The notes under the pieces: model-generated | What the model saw: the letters and a program-made list of their open reading frames with translations, nothing else | What the model was told of the DNA's origin: nothing | The model's database searches: none | Shown here: piece after piece, positions 16,781 to 23,177 of the stretch | Numbering within the stretch: the first letter of the stretch is position 1 | Layout: each line of letters begins with the position of its first letter | NCBI GenBank assembly: GCA_031396695.1 | Contig: JANNLG010000171.1 | Span: 1-64,000 of the forward strand | Origin: VGRW01 sp031396695 | Lineage (GTDB): Bacteria > Myxococcota_A > UBA9160 > SZUA-336 | DNA length: 64,000 nt | Reading direction: 5' to 3' | Made by a program: the position numbers and the translations under genes

Positions 16781-17644
16781 GTGACCGAGTACAGCCACTC
16801 GCGCCTGTCGTCGTTCGAGAACTGCCCCCGCCAGTTCAAGTACCGCTACGTCGACCAGATCAAAGTCGACACCGAGGGCGTCGAGGCGTTCATGGGCAAG
16901 CGTGTCCACGAAATCCTCGAACGCCTCTACCACCACGTGGCGCGCAACGCGAAGCCGCCCAGCCTGGCGCAGGTGCTGGAGCGCTACAAGCAGGACTGGG
17001 AGCGGAGCTGGCACGCCAAGATCCAGATCGTGCGCAAGGAGAACTCGCCCGCGTATTACTCGGAGCGCGGCGCGCGCTGTCTGGAGAACTACTACCGCGG
17101 CCACTACCCGTTCACGAGCGGCGAAACGATCGCGCTCGAAGAGCGGCTGCGACTCCGGCTCGACACCGATGGGCGTTACAAGATGCTCGGCATCGTCGAC
17201 CGCATCGTGCGCACCGGCGACGGCGCGTTCGAGATCCACGACTTCAAGACCAGCGCGAACCTGCCGCAGCAGCGCAGCATCGACCGCGACCGCCAGCTCG
17301 CGCTGTACCAGATCGGGCTCGAGCAGACCTATCCCGACGTGAAGGAGGTCGAGCTGGTCTGGCACTACTTGATCCACAACAAGACGCTGCGCTCGCGGCG
17401 TTCGCCCGAGGCGCTGGTGGAACTGCGCCGGGCGACCATGGCGGTGATCGACGCGATCGAGGCGGAGTCCGAGTTCCGCGCGCGGCCGGGGCCGCTGTGC
17501 CGCTGGTGCGACTACGCGAGCATCTGTCCCGAGGCGCCCGGGGCGGCGCGTTCGTCCGCTCCGGATCGGCCGGAGTTCGCCGCGCAGCTCGCGCCCGAGC
17601 CCGACGACGACTTCGGCCGCCAGCTCTCGCTGCTCGGGGATTGA
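16781..17644 (+). CDS. RecB-like PD-(D/E)XK nuclease with probable Fe-S cluster
   Basis: 287 residues from a GTG at 16781, preceded by a strong GGGGGGAG ribosome site. It resembles the Cas4/AddB-type nuclease domain: an N-terminal Cys (FENCPRQFKYRYVD), GKRVHEILERL, then catalytic-core segments GIVDRIVRT and IHDFKTSANLP with the Asp and Asp-x-Lys, and a C-terminal Cys group CRWCDYASIC. The four Cys are arranged like the iron-sulfur clasp of AddB and Cas4. There is no CRISPR array or cas gene in the window, so a DNA repair role is more likely than adaptation. It probably forms an operon with the Fe-S gene 13 bases downstream. Confidence 0.87.
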   Translation: MTEYSHSRLSSFENCPRQFKYRYVDQIKVDTEGVEAFMGKRVHEILERLYHHVARNAKPPSLAQVLERYKQDWERSWHAKIQIVRKENSPAYYSERGARCLENYYRGHYPFTSGETIALEERLRLRLDTDGRYKMLGIVDRIVRTGDGAFEIHDFKTSANLPQQRSIDRDRQLALYQIGLEQTYPDVKEVELVWHYLIHNKTLRSRRSPEALVELRRATMAVIDAIEAESEFRARPGPLCRWCDYASICPEAPGAARSSAPDRPEFAAQLAPEPDDDFGRQLSLLGD

Positions 17645-17657
17645 CGCCCGGCGGCCG

Positions 17658-18095
17658 ATGAGAACCGCAATGACACGGCTCCTGTGTCGCTGCATGGGGA
17701 TGTCGAGCCAGTGCGTCGCGGATCGGGTCCGCGAGCGCGGACTCGGCGACGTGGAGTCGATCGCCGCGAGCCTTGGCGCGGGTGGCTGCTGCGGAAGCTG
17801 TCGACCCGACCTCGAGGAGATCCTCGCCGACCTGCGCGGGGAGCCATTGCCCGAACCCGTGCGCCGCGCCAACCGCCTGCGCGGCGAGGCCGAGGCCTTC
17901 CGCCGCGTGGAAGCCGTGCTGTTCGGCAGCATCGTCGCGCGCCTGCCGCCGGGCACGGAGCTCGAGCTCGTTTCCGTATCCGGTTTGCGCGCGGAGCTGC
18001 ACGTTGCGCACGGGGACTCACCGGAGCTGCGCACGCTGGTCGCCGAACGCCTGCAGAAGCTCGTCTGCGTCGAGCTCGAGGTGCAGTTCCGCTGA
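17658..18095 (+). CDS. BFD-type [2Fe-2S] protein with NifU-like C-terminus lacking Cys
   Basis: 145 residues. The N-terminal domain has a BFD-type cysteine set (CRCMGMSS, then GGCCGSC, residues ~10-48), expected to bind [2Fe-2S]. After a helical linker, residues ~85-145 look like a NifU C-terminal domain (VLFGSIVARLPPGTELELV), but the Cys-x-x-Cys that binds a nascent cluster in true NifU is absent. An alternative start is the ATG at 17670. It follows the Fe-S nuclease gene by 13 bases, so cluster supply to that enzyme is an attractive guess. The separate bfd gene at 21528 is the more ordinary member. Confidence 0.7.
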   Translation: MRTAMTRLLCRCMGMSSQCVADRVRERGLGDVESIAASLGAGGCCGSCRPDLEEILADLRGEPLPEPVRRANRLRGEAEAFRRVEAVLFGSIVARLPPGTELELVSVSGLRAELHVAHGDSPELRTLVAERLQKLVCVELEVQFR

Positions 18096-18112
18096 TCGGG
18101 TAGACTGGCGCG

Positions 18113-18913
18113 ATGCGAGTCGAACGCATTCCGACGCTGCGCGACAACTACACGTACCTGGTGATCGATCCGGCTTCGAACGAGGCGGCGGTGATCGACG
18201 CGCCGGAGGCCGCGCCGGTGATCGCGCGCGTCGCGAAGCTCGGGGTGCGCGTGACGAAGGTGATGTCGACGCACCACCACCTCGATCACAGCGGCGCGAA
18301 TCCCGAGCTCGCCGCGCACTTCCGCGCGCCCGTGATCGGACACGCCTCCGACGCCGCCCGCATTCCGGGCTTCACCACCGGCGTGGAGGAAGGCGAGCGC
18401 GTGCGCGTCGGCGCGCTCGAGGCCGACGTGCTGTTCATCCCGGCGCATACGCGCGGGCACGTCGCCTACGTGTTTCCCGGCGCCGTGTTCTGCGGTGACA
18501 CGCTCTTCGCCGGCGGCTGCGGGCGGCTCTTCGAGGGCACCCCGCAGATGATGCACGAGGCGCTGAACGTGAAGCTCGCGAAGCTCGCCGACGCGACGCT
18601 CGTCTACTGCGGGCACGAGTACACGGAGGCCAACCTGCGTTTCGCGCTCACGCTCGAGCCGGGCAACTCGGCGCTCGCCGCGCGCATCACGACGGTGAAG
18701 GCGCGCCGCGCGCACGCCGCGAGCGATTGGCACGACGCGACGGAGGCGGAGATGACCGTGCCCTCGACGCTCGCCGACGAGCGCGCGACCAATCCGTTCA
18801 TGCGTACGTCGGCGGCGGAGCTCGTCGCGAGCGTGCGCGCGCAGCTGCCCGGTACGTCGTCCGATCCCGTCAGCGTGCTCGGCGCGGTGCGCGCGCTGAA
18901 GGACAAGTTCTGA
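18113..18913 (+). CDS. gloB: hydroxyacylglutathione hydrolase (glyoxalase II)
   Basis: 266 residues. It hydrolyses S-lactoylglutathione to lactate and glutathione in methylglyoxal detoxification. The metallo-beta-lactamase motif STHHHLDHSG (residues ~56-65) supplies the binuclear metal ligands, with further ligands in PAHTRGHVAYV, CGDTLFAGGCGRLFEG and CGHEYTEANL, all diagnostic of glyoxalase II rather than general MBL proteins. The C-terminal HAGH domain (NPFMRT) is present. Length is typical. Its TGA overlaps the apparent start of the next gene as CTGA. Confidence 0.95.
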   Translation: MRVERIPTLRDNYTYLVIDPASNEAAVIDAPEAAPVIARVAKLGVRVTKVMSTHHHLDHSGANPELAAHFRAPVIGHASDAARIPGFTTGVEEGERVRVGALEADVLFIPAHTRGHVAYVFPGAVFCGDTLFAGGCGRLFEGTPQMMHEALNVKLAKLADATLVYCGHEYTEANLRFALTLEPGNSALAARITTVKARRAHAASDWHDATEAEMTVPSTLADERATNPFMRTSAAELVASVRAQLPGTSSDPVSVLGAVRALKDKF

Positions 18914-19560
18914 GCGAGCGCTGCTCATTCCTCGGGCTGTTCGCGTTGCTCTTGCTCTTGCCGATCGGTGCGTCCGCGGATCTCGGCCATCGACCGGAAG
19001 ATCGGGTCACGCTCACACACGTCGACAACCAGGTCATCGCCGTCACCGCGTCGGGCTTCGCGGCGGTGCTCTCGAAGCTCGAGCTCGGCGAGTCGGTGAT
19101 CGCGCTGCGCAGTCAGGGCAACGTCGGCGTCGCGGTCACGACGCGGCGCCTGCTCGCGATCCAGACCCGCGCCGCCAATTTCGTCGAGCTGCGCTACCGC
19201 GTTTCCGAGTCCGCGCCGAGCGAGCACGACCTGCAGGTGCGCGACGGCCTGATCGTCGCCGCGTTCCCGGCGCGGATCCTCGCCTTCTCGCCGCAGATCG
19301 CCGCCTGGCAGGAGTTCGGGCTCGGGCCAGGCGAGAAGCCGATCGAAGTGATCGCCGAGCAGAACGTCGCGGTGGTCGTCACGCCGCGCCGCGCGGTCGC
19401 GTTCTCGCCGCTCTCCGCCGGCTTCGTGCCTTATCCGCTGACGCCCGGCGAGGATCCGGAACGCAGCACGCTCGGCGACGACTCGATCACGCTGATCCTT
19501 CCGCACCGGGTGCTGATCTTCCGCGCGGGCGACTCGGCCTGGTCGAGCGTCAATCGCTGA
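18910..19560 (+). CDS. exported hypothetical protein, possible CTG start
   Basis: 216 residues if translation starts at the CTG at 18910. A clear signal peptide (SFLGLFALLLLLPIGASA) follows at once. No ATG, GTG or TTG lies in frame between the gloB stop region and the signal sequence; the nearest ATG (18727) would add ~60 residues read antilogically inside gloB. The mature part is beta-rich with repeated ~45-residue units (VIAVTASGFAAVLS, VGVAVTTRRLLAI, VVVTPRRAVAFS), reminiscent of propeller blades. The function is unknown. It is translationally coupled to gloB and ends before the sigma-54-type promoter region. Confidence 0.68.
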   Translation: MSERCSFLGLFALLLLLPIGASADLGHRPEDRVTLTHVDNQVIAVTASGFAAVLSKLELGESVIALRSQGNVGVAVTTRRLLAIQTRAANFVELRYRVSESAPSEHDLQVRDGLIVAAFPARILAFSPQIAAWQEFGLGPGEKPIEVIAEQNVAVVVTPRRAVAFSPLSAGFVPYPLTPGEDPERSTLGDDSITLILPHRVLIFRAGDSAWSSVNR

Positions 19561-19582
19561 GATTTCCGAGCTGTCGAGGCGT

Positions 19583-19609
19583 TGACGATAACCGTCACCG
19601 GACTGACGG
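19583..19609 (+). promoter_or_regulatory. triple TGACG half-site cluster, candidate activator site
   Basis: TGACG at 19583, CGTCA at 19593 and TGACGG at 19604 make two nested inverted repeats sharing the middle half-site (TGACG-N5-CGTCA and CCGTCA-N6-TGACGG). The cluster lies ~100-125 bases upstream of the sigma-54-type promoter, the usual distance for an enhancer-binding protein. No U-run follows, so a terminator is less likely. Confidence 0.5.
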
Positions 19610-19705
19610 ATCTGGTCCACATCGGGCCCTGCAGCGAGGCCGCGACAGTGTCGCCAGGCTCGAATATCCGCGGACTTCGTCGCGTCTGGTGCGTATGGCA
19701 TACGT

Positions 19706-19721
19706 TGGCACGCCTGATGCA
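19706..19721 (+). promoter_or_regulatory. sigma-54 (-24/-12) promoter
   Basis: TGGCACGCCTGATGCA matches the consensus TGGCAC(G)-N4-TTGCA: the GG (19707-19708) and GC (19719-19720) dinucleotides are separated by exactly ten bases. The predicted transcript starts near 19732, then GAGGGGAG at 19741 and ATG at 19758. An NtrC-type activator gene is at 43272. Confidence 0.65.
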
Positions 19722-19757
19722 AATCCTCAGGCTCGAAACAGAGGGGAGCATTTCGGC

Positions 19758-19982
19758 ATGGCACTGGTCGCGCACACGCTCAGGAATTTCGAGTCCGCGG
19801 AGCAGATCGCGGAGCCCGGCCACCCCGAGACGCTCACCCTGCTCGACCTTGTTTCTGCAATCGCGGACGAGGCCGAGACCGACGAAGAGGTCGTCGCCAC
19901 GATCCAGCATCTGATCGAGACTGGAAAGGTCACCCTGGTCGGGAACTTCCGCTCGAACGACGTCGGCCGACGCAAGGACTGA
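19758..19982 (+). CDS. small conserved-type protein under sigma-54 promoter
   Basis: 74 residues from the ATG at 19758, with a strong GAGGGGAG ribosome site nine bases upstream; a longer in-frame start at 19689 would lie upstream of the promoter and is rejected. The chain is acidic and helical in the middle (TLLDLVSAIADEAETDEEVVATIQHLIETG) in parts, ending VTLVGNFRSND. I believe similar small proteins occur in other bacteria, but no function is known to me. It converges on the AGE epimerase gene. Confidence 0.72.
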   Translation: MALVAHTLRNFESAEQIAEPGHPETLTLLDLVSAIADEAETDEEVVATIQHLIETGKVTLVGNFRSNDVGRRKD

Positions 19983-19995
19983 GCGCCGCTCAGAC

Positions 19996-21138
19996 CTACA
20001 GAGCCTTCGCCGCCTCTTCGAGCGCGACCACCACGTGATAGACGCTGGTCGCGTTCTGCGCGTCCGAGATCACGCGCCCGTCGCGCGCGAGCTGCTCGAA
20101 CCAGCCGTGCGTCTTGGGATCGACGTGACGAGCGAAGCAGTAGCGCAAGCCGGCTTCCAGCTCGCGCCGCGCGATCGCGTCGCCCGTCGCCCGCGCGCGC
20201 GCGGCCAGCGCCTTGACGCGCTCGGTCTGCGGCCACAGTCGCTTGGTCACGGCGAGCGTCCGGCCCTCGGCGTCGATCTGGTCGAAGACTCCGCCGTCGG
20301 TGTCGACGCCCAAGCGGCGGCCGAACTCGAAGAGCCGATCGGACAGCGCGCGCGCCGCGTCGCTCGGCGCGAGCGACTGCAACCGATCGAGCAGCCAGAC
20401 CCACTCGAAGTGATGCCCGGGCTCGACGATGCGCCCGGCATCGCCCGCGAGCGGCCGCCAGTGGGAGTCGAAGTGTTCGCCGAGCGCGCCCGTGCGCGCG
20501 TCGAGCCAGCGCGCGCCGAGCAGCTCCACGAGCGAGCGCGCGTCGCGCAGCGCGCCGCTGTCGGGCGCGACCTCGGCCAGCACCAGTAGCGCCTCGACCA
20601 AGTGCATGTGCGGGTTCTGTCGCCGCGGCCCCGCGAGCGGCTGCCAGTCCTCGCTCGCGGTCTCGAAGAAGCCACCCGAAACGGGATCGCGCAGCCGTTC
20701 GCGCAGGAGCTCGAGCGTCGCGCTCGCCAGCCGCAGGGACTCCGGCTCGCCGCTTGCCCGGTGGTGCTCGGCGAGCGCGAAGATCGCGAACGCATGCCCG
20801 TACAGATCCTTGCGTCGGTCGAGCGGCGCGCCCGCCTCGTCGGTGGTGGTGAACCAACCGCCGAAGCGCGGGTCCCAGAAACGCGCGTGCAGGAACTCGA
20901 GTCCGTGCGCCACCGCGTTTCGCGCCCACGCGCCGGCGCCAAGTTCCGACGCGCGCGTGAACGCGAAGATCTGGCGCGCGTGGACCAGGAGTCGCTTGTG
21001 ACCGTCGGGCAGCGGCGCCAGATCGGGTCCGAGCCGGTTCCAGTAGCCGCCGCGGTTGCGATCGAGACCGTGCCGTTCCCAGAGCGGCAGCAGCTCGTCG
21101 ACCAGATGCGCGCGCAGCGTCAGGCGCGAGTGCTGCAT
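19996..21138 (-). CDS. AGE family epimerase/isomerase
   Basis: 380 residues from the ATG at 21138. It resembles N-acylglucosamine 2-epimerase and mannose or cellobiose isomerases with an (alpha/alpha)6 barrel: RLLVHARQIFAFTRASELG near residue 49, GGWFTTTDEAG, KDLYGHAFAIFALAEHH, QNPHMHLVEALLVLAEV, EPGHHFEWVWLLDR and KRLWPQTERVKAL supply the conserved Arg, His and Glu of the active site. It interconverts sugars by ring-opened proton transfer; the substrate cannot be read from sequence. It follows the selenoprotein gene by 7 bases on the same strand, so one transcript is likely. Confidence 0.9.
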   Translation of the reverse strand: MQHSRLTLRAHLVDELLPLWERHGLDRNRGGYWNRLGPDLAPLPDGHKRLLVHARQIFAFTRASELGAGAWARNAVAHGLEFLHARFWDPRFGGWFTTTDEAGAPLDRRKDLYGHAFAIFALAEHHRASGEPESLRLASATLELLRERLRDPVSGGFFETASEDWQPLAGPRRQNPHMHLVEALLVLAEVAPDSGALRDARSLVELLGARWLDARTGALGEHFDSHWRPLAGDAGRIVEPGHHFEWVWLLDRLQSLAPSDAARALSDRLFEFGRRLGVDTDGGVFDQIDAEGRTLAVTKRLWPQTERVKALAARARATGDAIARRELEAGLRYCFARHVDPKTHGWFEQLARDGRVISDAQNATSVYHVVVALEEAAKAL

Positions 21139-21145
21139 CGCTCGC

Positions 21146-21487
21146 TCACGACAGCGCGTCGGTGTAGGCCTCCGCGTTCCAACCGACCAGCAGCGTGTCG
21201 CCGACCACCAGCGCCGGCGCGCGCAGATTTCCGGTCGGCCCGAGGACGGCCTCGACGATCTCGTCGGGCGCTTTTCCGCCGGGCGTGAAGCTGCGCAGCG
21301 CTTTGCCTTTCGCCACGACAACGCGCCTCGCGGCCTTCACCAGCTTCGCGGCGTCGGCCTTGCCGAGCTTCTTGCTCGCAGAAACCGTCGCGACCGGCTC
21401 GATCTTCCTGGCGTCCAGAAACTTGGACGCTCGTTCGCAACTGGTTCAACCGTTGCGGTGGTAGTACCAGTCGATGCGCTTGGCCAT
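21146..21487 (-). CDS. ArsC-like thioredoxin-fold selenoprotein (in-frame TGA = Sec14)
   Basis: Read through the TGA at 21448-21446, the gene encodes 113 residues from the ATG at 21487, preceded by GGAGGGTGG five bases upstream. Translation gives MAKRIDWYYHRNG, then Sec14, then TSCERASKFL, so the redox motif is Sec-x-x-Cys at the end of the first strand, exactly where glutaredoxin/ArsC proteins carry Cys. The rest is continuous: KAARRVVVAKGKALRSF, DEIVEAVLGPTGNLRAPALV, with the cis-Pro-like RAPAL and a C-terminal DTLLVGWNAEAY. I recall an ArsC family (seleno)protein group with this pattern. A perfect SECIS-like hairpin follows the TGA. Conventional calling sees only a fragment from 21340. The redox substrate is unknown. 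It heads the AGE epimerase operon. Confidence 0.88.
21411..21448 (-). promoter_or_regulatory. bacterial SECIS element with UGA codon
   Basis: In the mRNA, UGA (21448-21446) is followed by 15 bases and then a perfect 7-bp stem GCGUCCA/UGGACGC (21430-21424 with 21417-21411) closing the 6-base loop AGUUUC. The loop has G as its second base, and the UGA-to-loop distance is 22 bases. Both match the bacterial SECIS pattern read by SelB. Confidence 0.82.
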
Positions 21488-21527
21488 GCGATCCACCCTC
21501 CGATTCGGAGATCGAGCTTAGCAAGCG

Positions 21528-21749
21528 TCAGGCGGGGACGGACTCCCCGCCCGCGAGACAGACGCTCGGGGCGCGCTGGCGGCGCTCGCCGTGGGTCTCG
21601 GCGAGCAGATCGTGCACCGTCTCGCGGCAGCCGCCGCAGCTCGAGCCCGCGCCGCACATCTCGGCGACCTGACAGGGCGTGCGAGCGCCCGCACGCGCGG
21701 CGTGCTGGATTTCGCGGTCGGTCACGGCGTGGCAGCTGCACACGATCAT
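21528..21749 (-). CDS. bfd: bacterioferritin-associated ferredoxin
   Basis: 73 residues from the ATG at 21749. The BFD-like [2Fe-2S] domain has its four ligands in MIVCSCHAVTDREI (C-x-C) and CGAGSSCGGC (C-x-x-C within a Gly-rich loop) around residues 4-40. Bfd reduces bacterioferritin to release iron and is usually induced by iron shortage. A Fur-box-like site lies 22 bases upstream of its start, supporting this regulation. The last ~25 residues form a loose tail with one more Cys. It is divergent from lemA. Confidence 0.86.
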   Translation of the reverse strand: MIVCSCHAVTDREIQHAARAGARTPCQVAEMCGAGSSCGGCRETVHDLLAETHGERRQRAPSVCLAGGESVPA

Positions 21750-21770
21750 GACCGACAGCCTACCTCGGAT

Positions 21771-21789
21771 GATAATGACAATCAATTAC
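21771..21789. promoter_or_regulatory. Fur box between bfd and lemA
   Basis: GATAATGACAATCAATTAC matches about 15 of 19 positions of the Fur consensus GATAATGATAATCATTATC and stands out as an AT-rich island in very GC-rich DNA. It lies between the divergent bfd and lemA starts; iron-responsive repression of bfd is the likely role. fur itself is at 23827. Confidence 0.7.
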
Positions 21790-21828
21790 CAAGTTGCCGG
21801 CGGCGCATCTGGCGAATACCCTGGCGGC

Positions 21829-22419
21829 ATGAAAAACCCAAATCGTTCAATGGCTTGCGTTCTCGCCCTGCTGGCGTTGGCGGTCTCGGGCTGCGGCTAC
21901 AACTCGATCCAGGGAGCCGACGAGAACGTCAAGGCCGCTTGGGCCGAGGTGGAGAACCAGTATCAGCGCCGCATGGACCTGATCCCGAATCTGGTCGCCA
22001 CCGTGAAGGGTGCGGCGAACTTCGAGAAGGAGACGCTCGAAGCCGTGATCCAGGCGCGCGCCAGCGCGACCCAGGTGAAGATGGACGCGAGCGTGCTCGA
22101 CGACCCGGAGGCGTTCAAGAAGCTGCAGGAGGCTCAGAGTTCGTTGTCGGGCGCGCTCTCGCGACTGTTGGTGGTTTCGGAGCGCTACCCGGAGCTGAAG
22201 GCGACCGCGGCGTTCAGAGACCTGCAAGCGCAGCTCGAGGGCACGGAGAATCGCATCACCGTCGCCCGCAAGCGTTACGTCGAGACGGTGGCCGAGTACA
22301 ACAAGCTGGTGCGTTTCTTCCCGACCAACCTGACCGCGCGCTTCATCCTGGGCGTGGAGCCGCGGCCGACCTTCGAGGCCACGCCCGGCTCCGAGAAGCC
22401 GCCCGAGGTGAAATTCTGA
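21829..22419 (+). CDS. lemA: LemA family lipoprotein
   Basis: 196 residues from the ATG at 21829. A signal peptide ends in a lipobox (LALAVSGC), so the mature protein is a lipid-anchored LemA. The LemA core is clear: NVKAAWAEVENQYQRRMDLIPNLV in parts near residues 35-58, then long coiled helices and the conserved YVETVAEYNKLVRFFPTNL. LemA proteins are membrane-associated helical bundles found with TPM-domain proteins; the biochemical role is not established. The downstream TPM gene begins at an apparent CTGA overlap with its stop. Confidence 0.92.
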   Translation: MKNPNRSMACVLALLALAVSGCGYNSIQGADENVKAAWAEVENQYQRRMDLIPNLVATVKGAANFEKETLEAVIQARASATQVKMDASVLDDPEAFKKLQEAQSSLSGALSRLLVVSERYPELKATAAFRDLQAQLEGTENRITVARKRYVETVAEYNKLVRFFPTNLTARFILGVEPRPTFEATPGSEKPPEVKF

Positions 22420-23177
22420 GCGCGAGCCCCGCGCGCGCCGCGCTGATCGTTCTCGCGCTCGTCGGTGTCGCGTTCGCTCGCGATGCGCGCGCGCTCGAGA
22501 TTCCCGAGCTGCGCGCGCACGTGCTCGATCGCGCGGGTCTGTTGCCGACGCAGTCGGCGCAGTCGCTCGAGCGAACACTCAGCGACTTCGAGCGCTCGAC
22601 CGGTCACCAGGTGGTGGTGCACGTCACGCCATCGCTCGAGGGGCTCGAGATCGAGGACTACTCGATCCAGACCGCCGAAGCCTGGAAGGTCGGCCAGCAG
22701 AGCCTCGACAACGGCGTGATCCTCACGGTCGCGCCGAACGAGCGACGCGTGCGGATCGAGGTCGGCTACGGGCTCGAGGGCGTGCTGCCCGACGCGCTCT
22801 CCGCGCGCATCGTGCGAGACGTGATCCTGCCCGAGTTCCGCGCGGGCCGGATGGATCAGGGCGTGCTCGCGGGCACGCGCGCGATTCTCGGCGTGATCTC
22901 CGGCGAGGTCCTGCCGGTCCCCGCGCAAGGCGGTCGACCTGCGCCATCGAAGTGGATCGTGGGGCTCTGGATCGTGTTCATCGTCGTGATGCTCCTCTCG
23001 CGCGGCCTCTTCTTCGCGCCGCCGTTCGGTGGACCCGGCATGCGGCGCGGCCGGAGCTCGAGTGGAATGCCGCCGTTCGGCGGCGGTTTCGGGCGCGGTG
23101 GCGGGGGCTTCGGTGGCGGCGGATTCTCGGGTGGCGGCGGCGGCTTCGGCGGCGGCGGCGCGTCGGGACGCTGGTGA
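22416..23177 (+). CDS. TPM-domain membrane protein (YgcG-like), possible CTG start
   Basis: 253 residues if started at the CTG at 22416; no ATG, GTG or TTG is available in frame at the lemA end, and a signal peptide (AALIVLALVGVAFARDARA) follows directly. The TPM domain occupies ~30-170 with VLDRAGLLPTQSAQSLERTL, GHQVVVHVTP, NGVILTVAPNERRVRIEVGYGLEGVLPD in parts. A membrane helix (IVGLWIVFIVVMLLS) follows at ~190, then a long glycine-rich tail. TPM (TLP18.3/Psb32/MOLO-1) proteins with LemA and a Gly-rich tail form a common bacterial envelope set with roles in membrane stress or protein turnover suggested but unproven. Confidence 0.85.
   Translation: MSASPARAALIVLALVGVAFARDARALEIPELRAHVLDRAGLLPTQSAQSLERTLSDFERSTGHQVVVHVTPSLEGLEIEDYSIQTAEAWKVGQQSLDNGVILTVAPNERRVRIEVGYGLEGVLPDALSARIVRDVILPEFRAGRMDQGVLAGTRAILGVISGEVLPVPAQGGRPAPSKWIVGLWIVFIVVMLLSRGLFFAPPFGGPGMRRGRSSSGMPPFGGGFGRGGGGFGGGGFSGGGGGFGGGGASGRW

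Noticed and set aside
16781..17644. Cas4 of a CRISPR system
   Set aside because: No repeats, cas1 or cas2 in the window; domain pattern fits RecB/AddB-type repair nucleases equally well.
21146..21340. Separate 64-residue gene from the GTG at 21340
   Set aside because: It is the C-terminal part of the selenoprotein; homology and coding signal continue upstream through the TGA to a well-placed ATG at 21487.
21440..21450. Nonsense mutation or frameshift pseudogene at the TGA
   Set aside because: Only one stop interrupts the frame, it lies exactly at the redox-active position, and a SECIS-pattern hairpin follows. No frameshift is needed.
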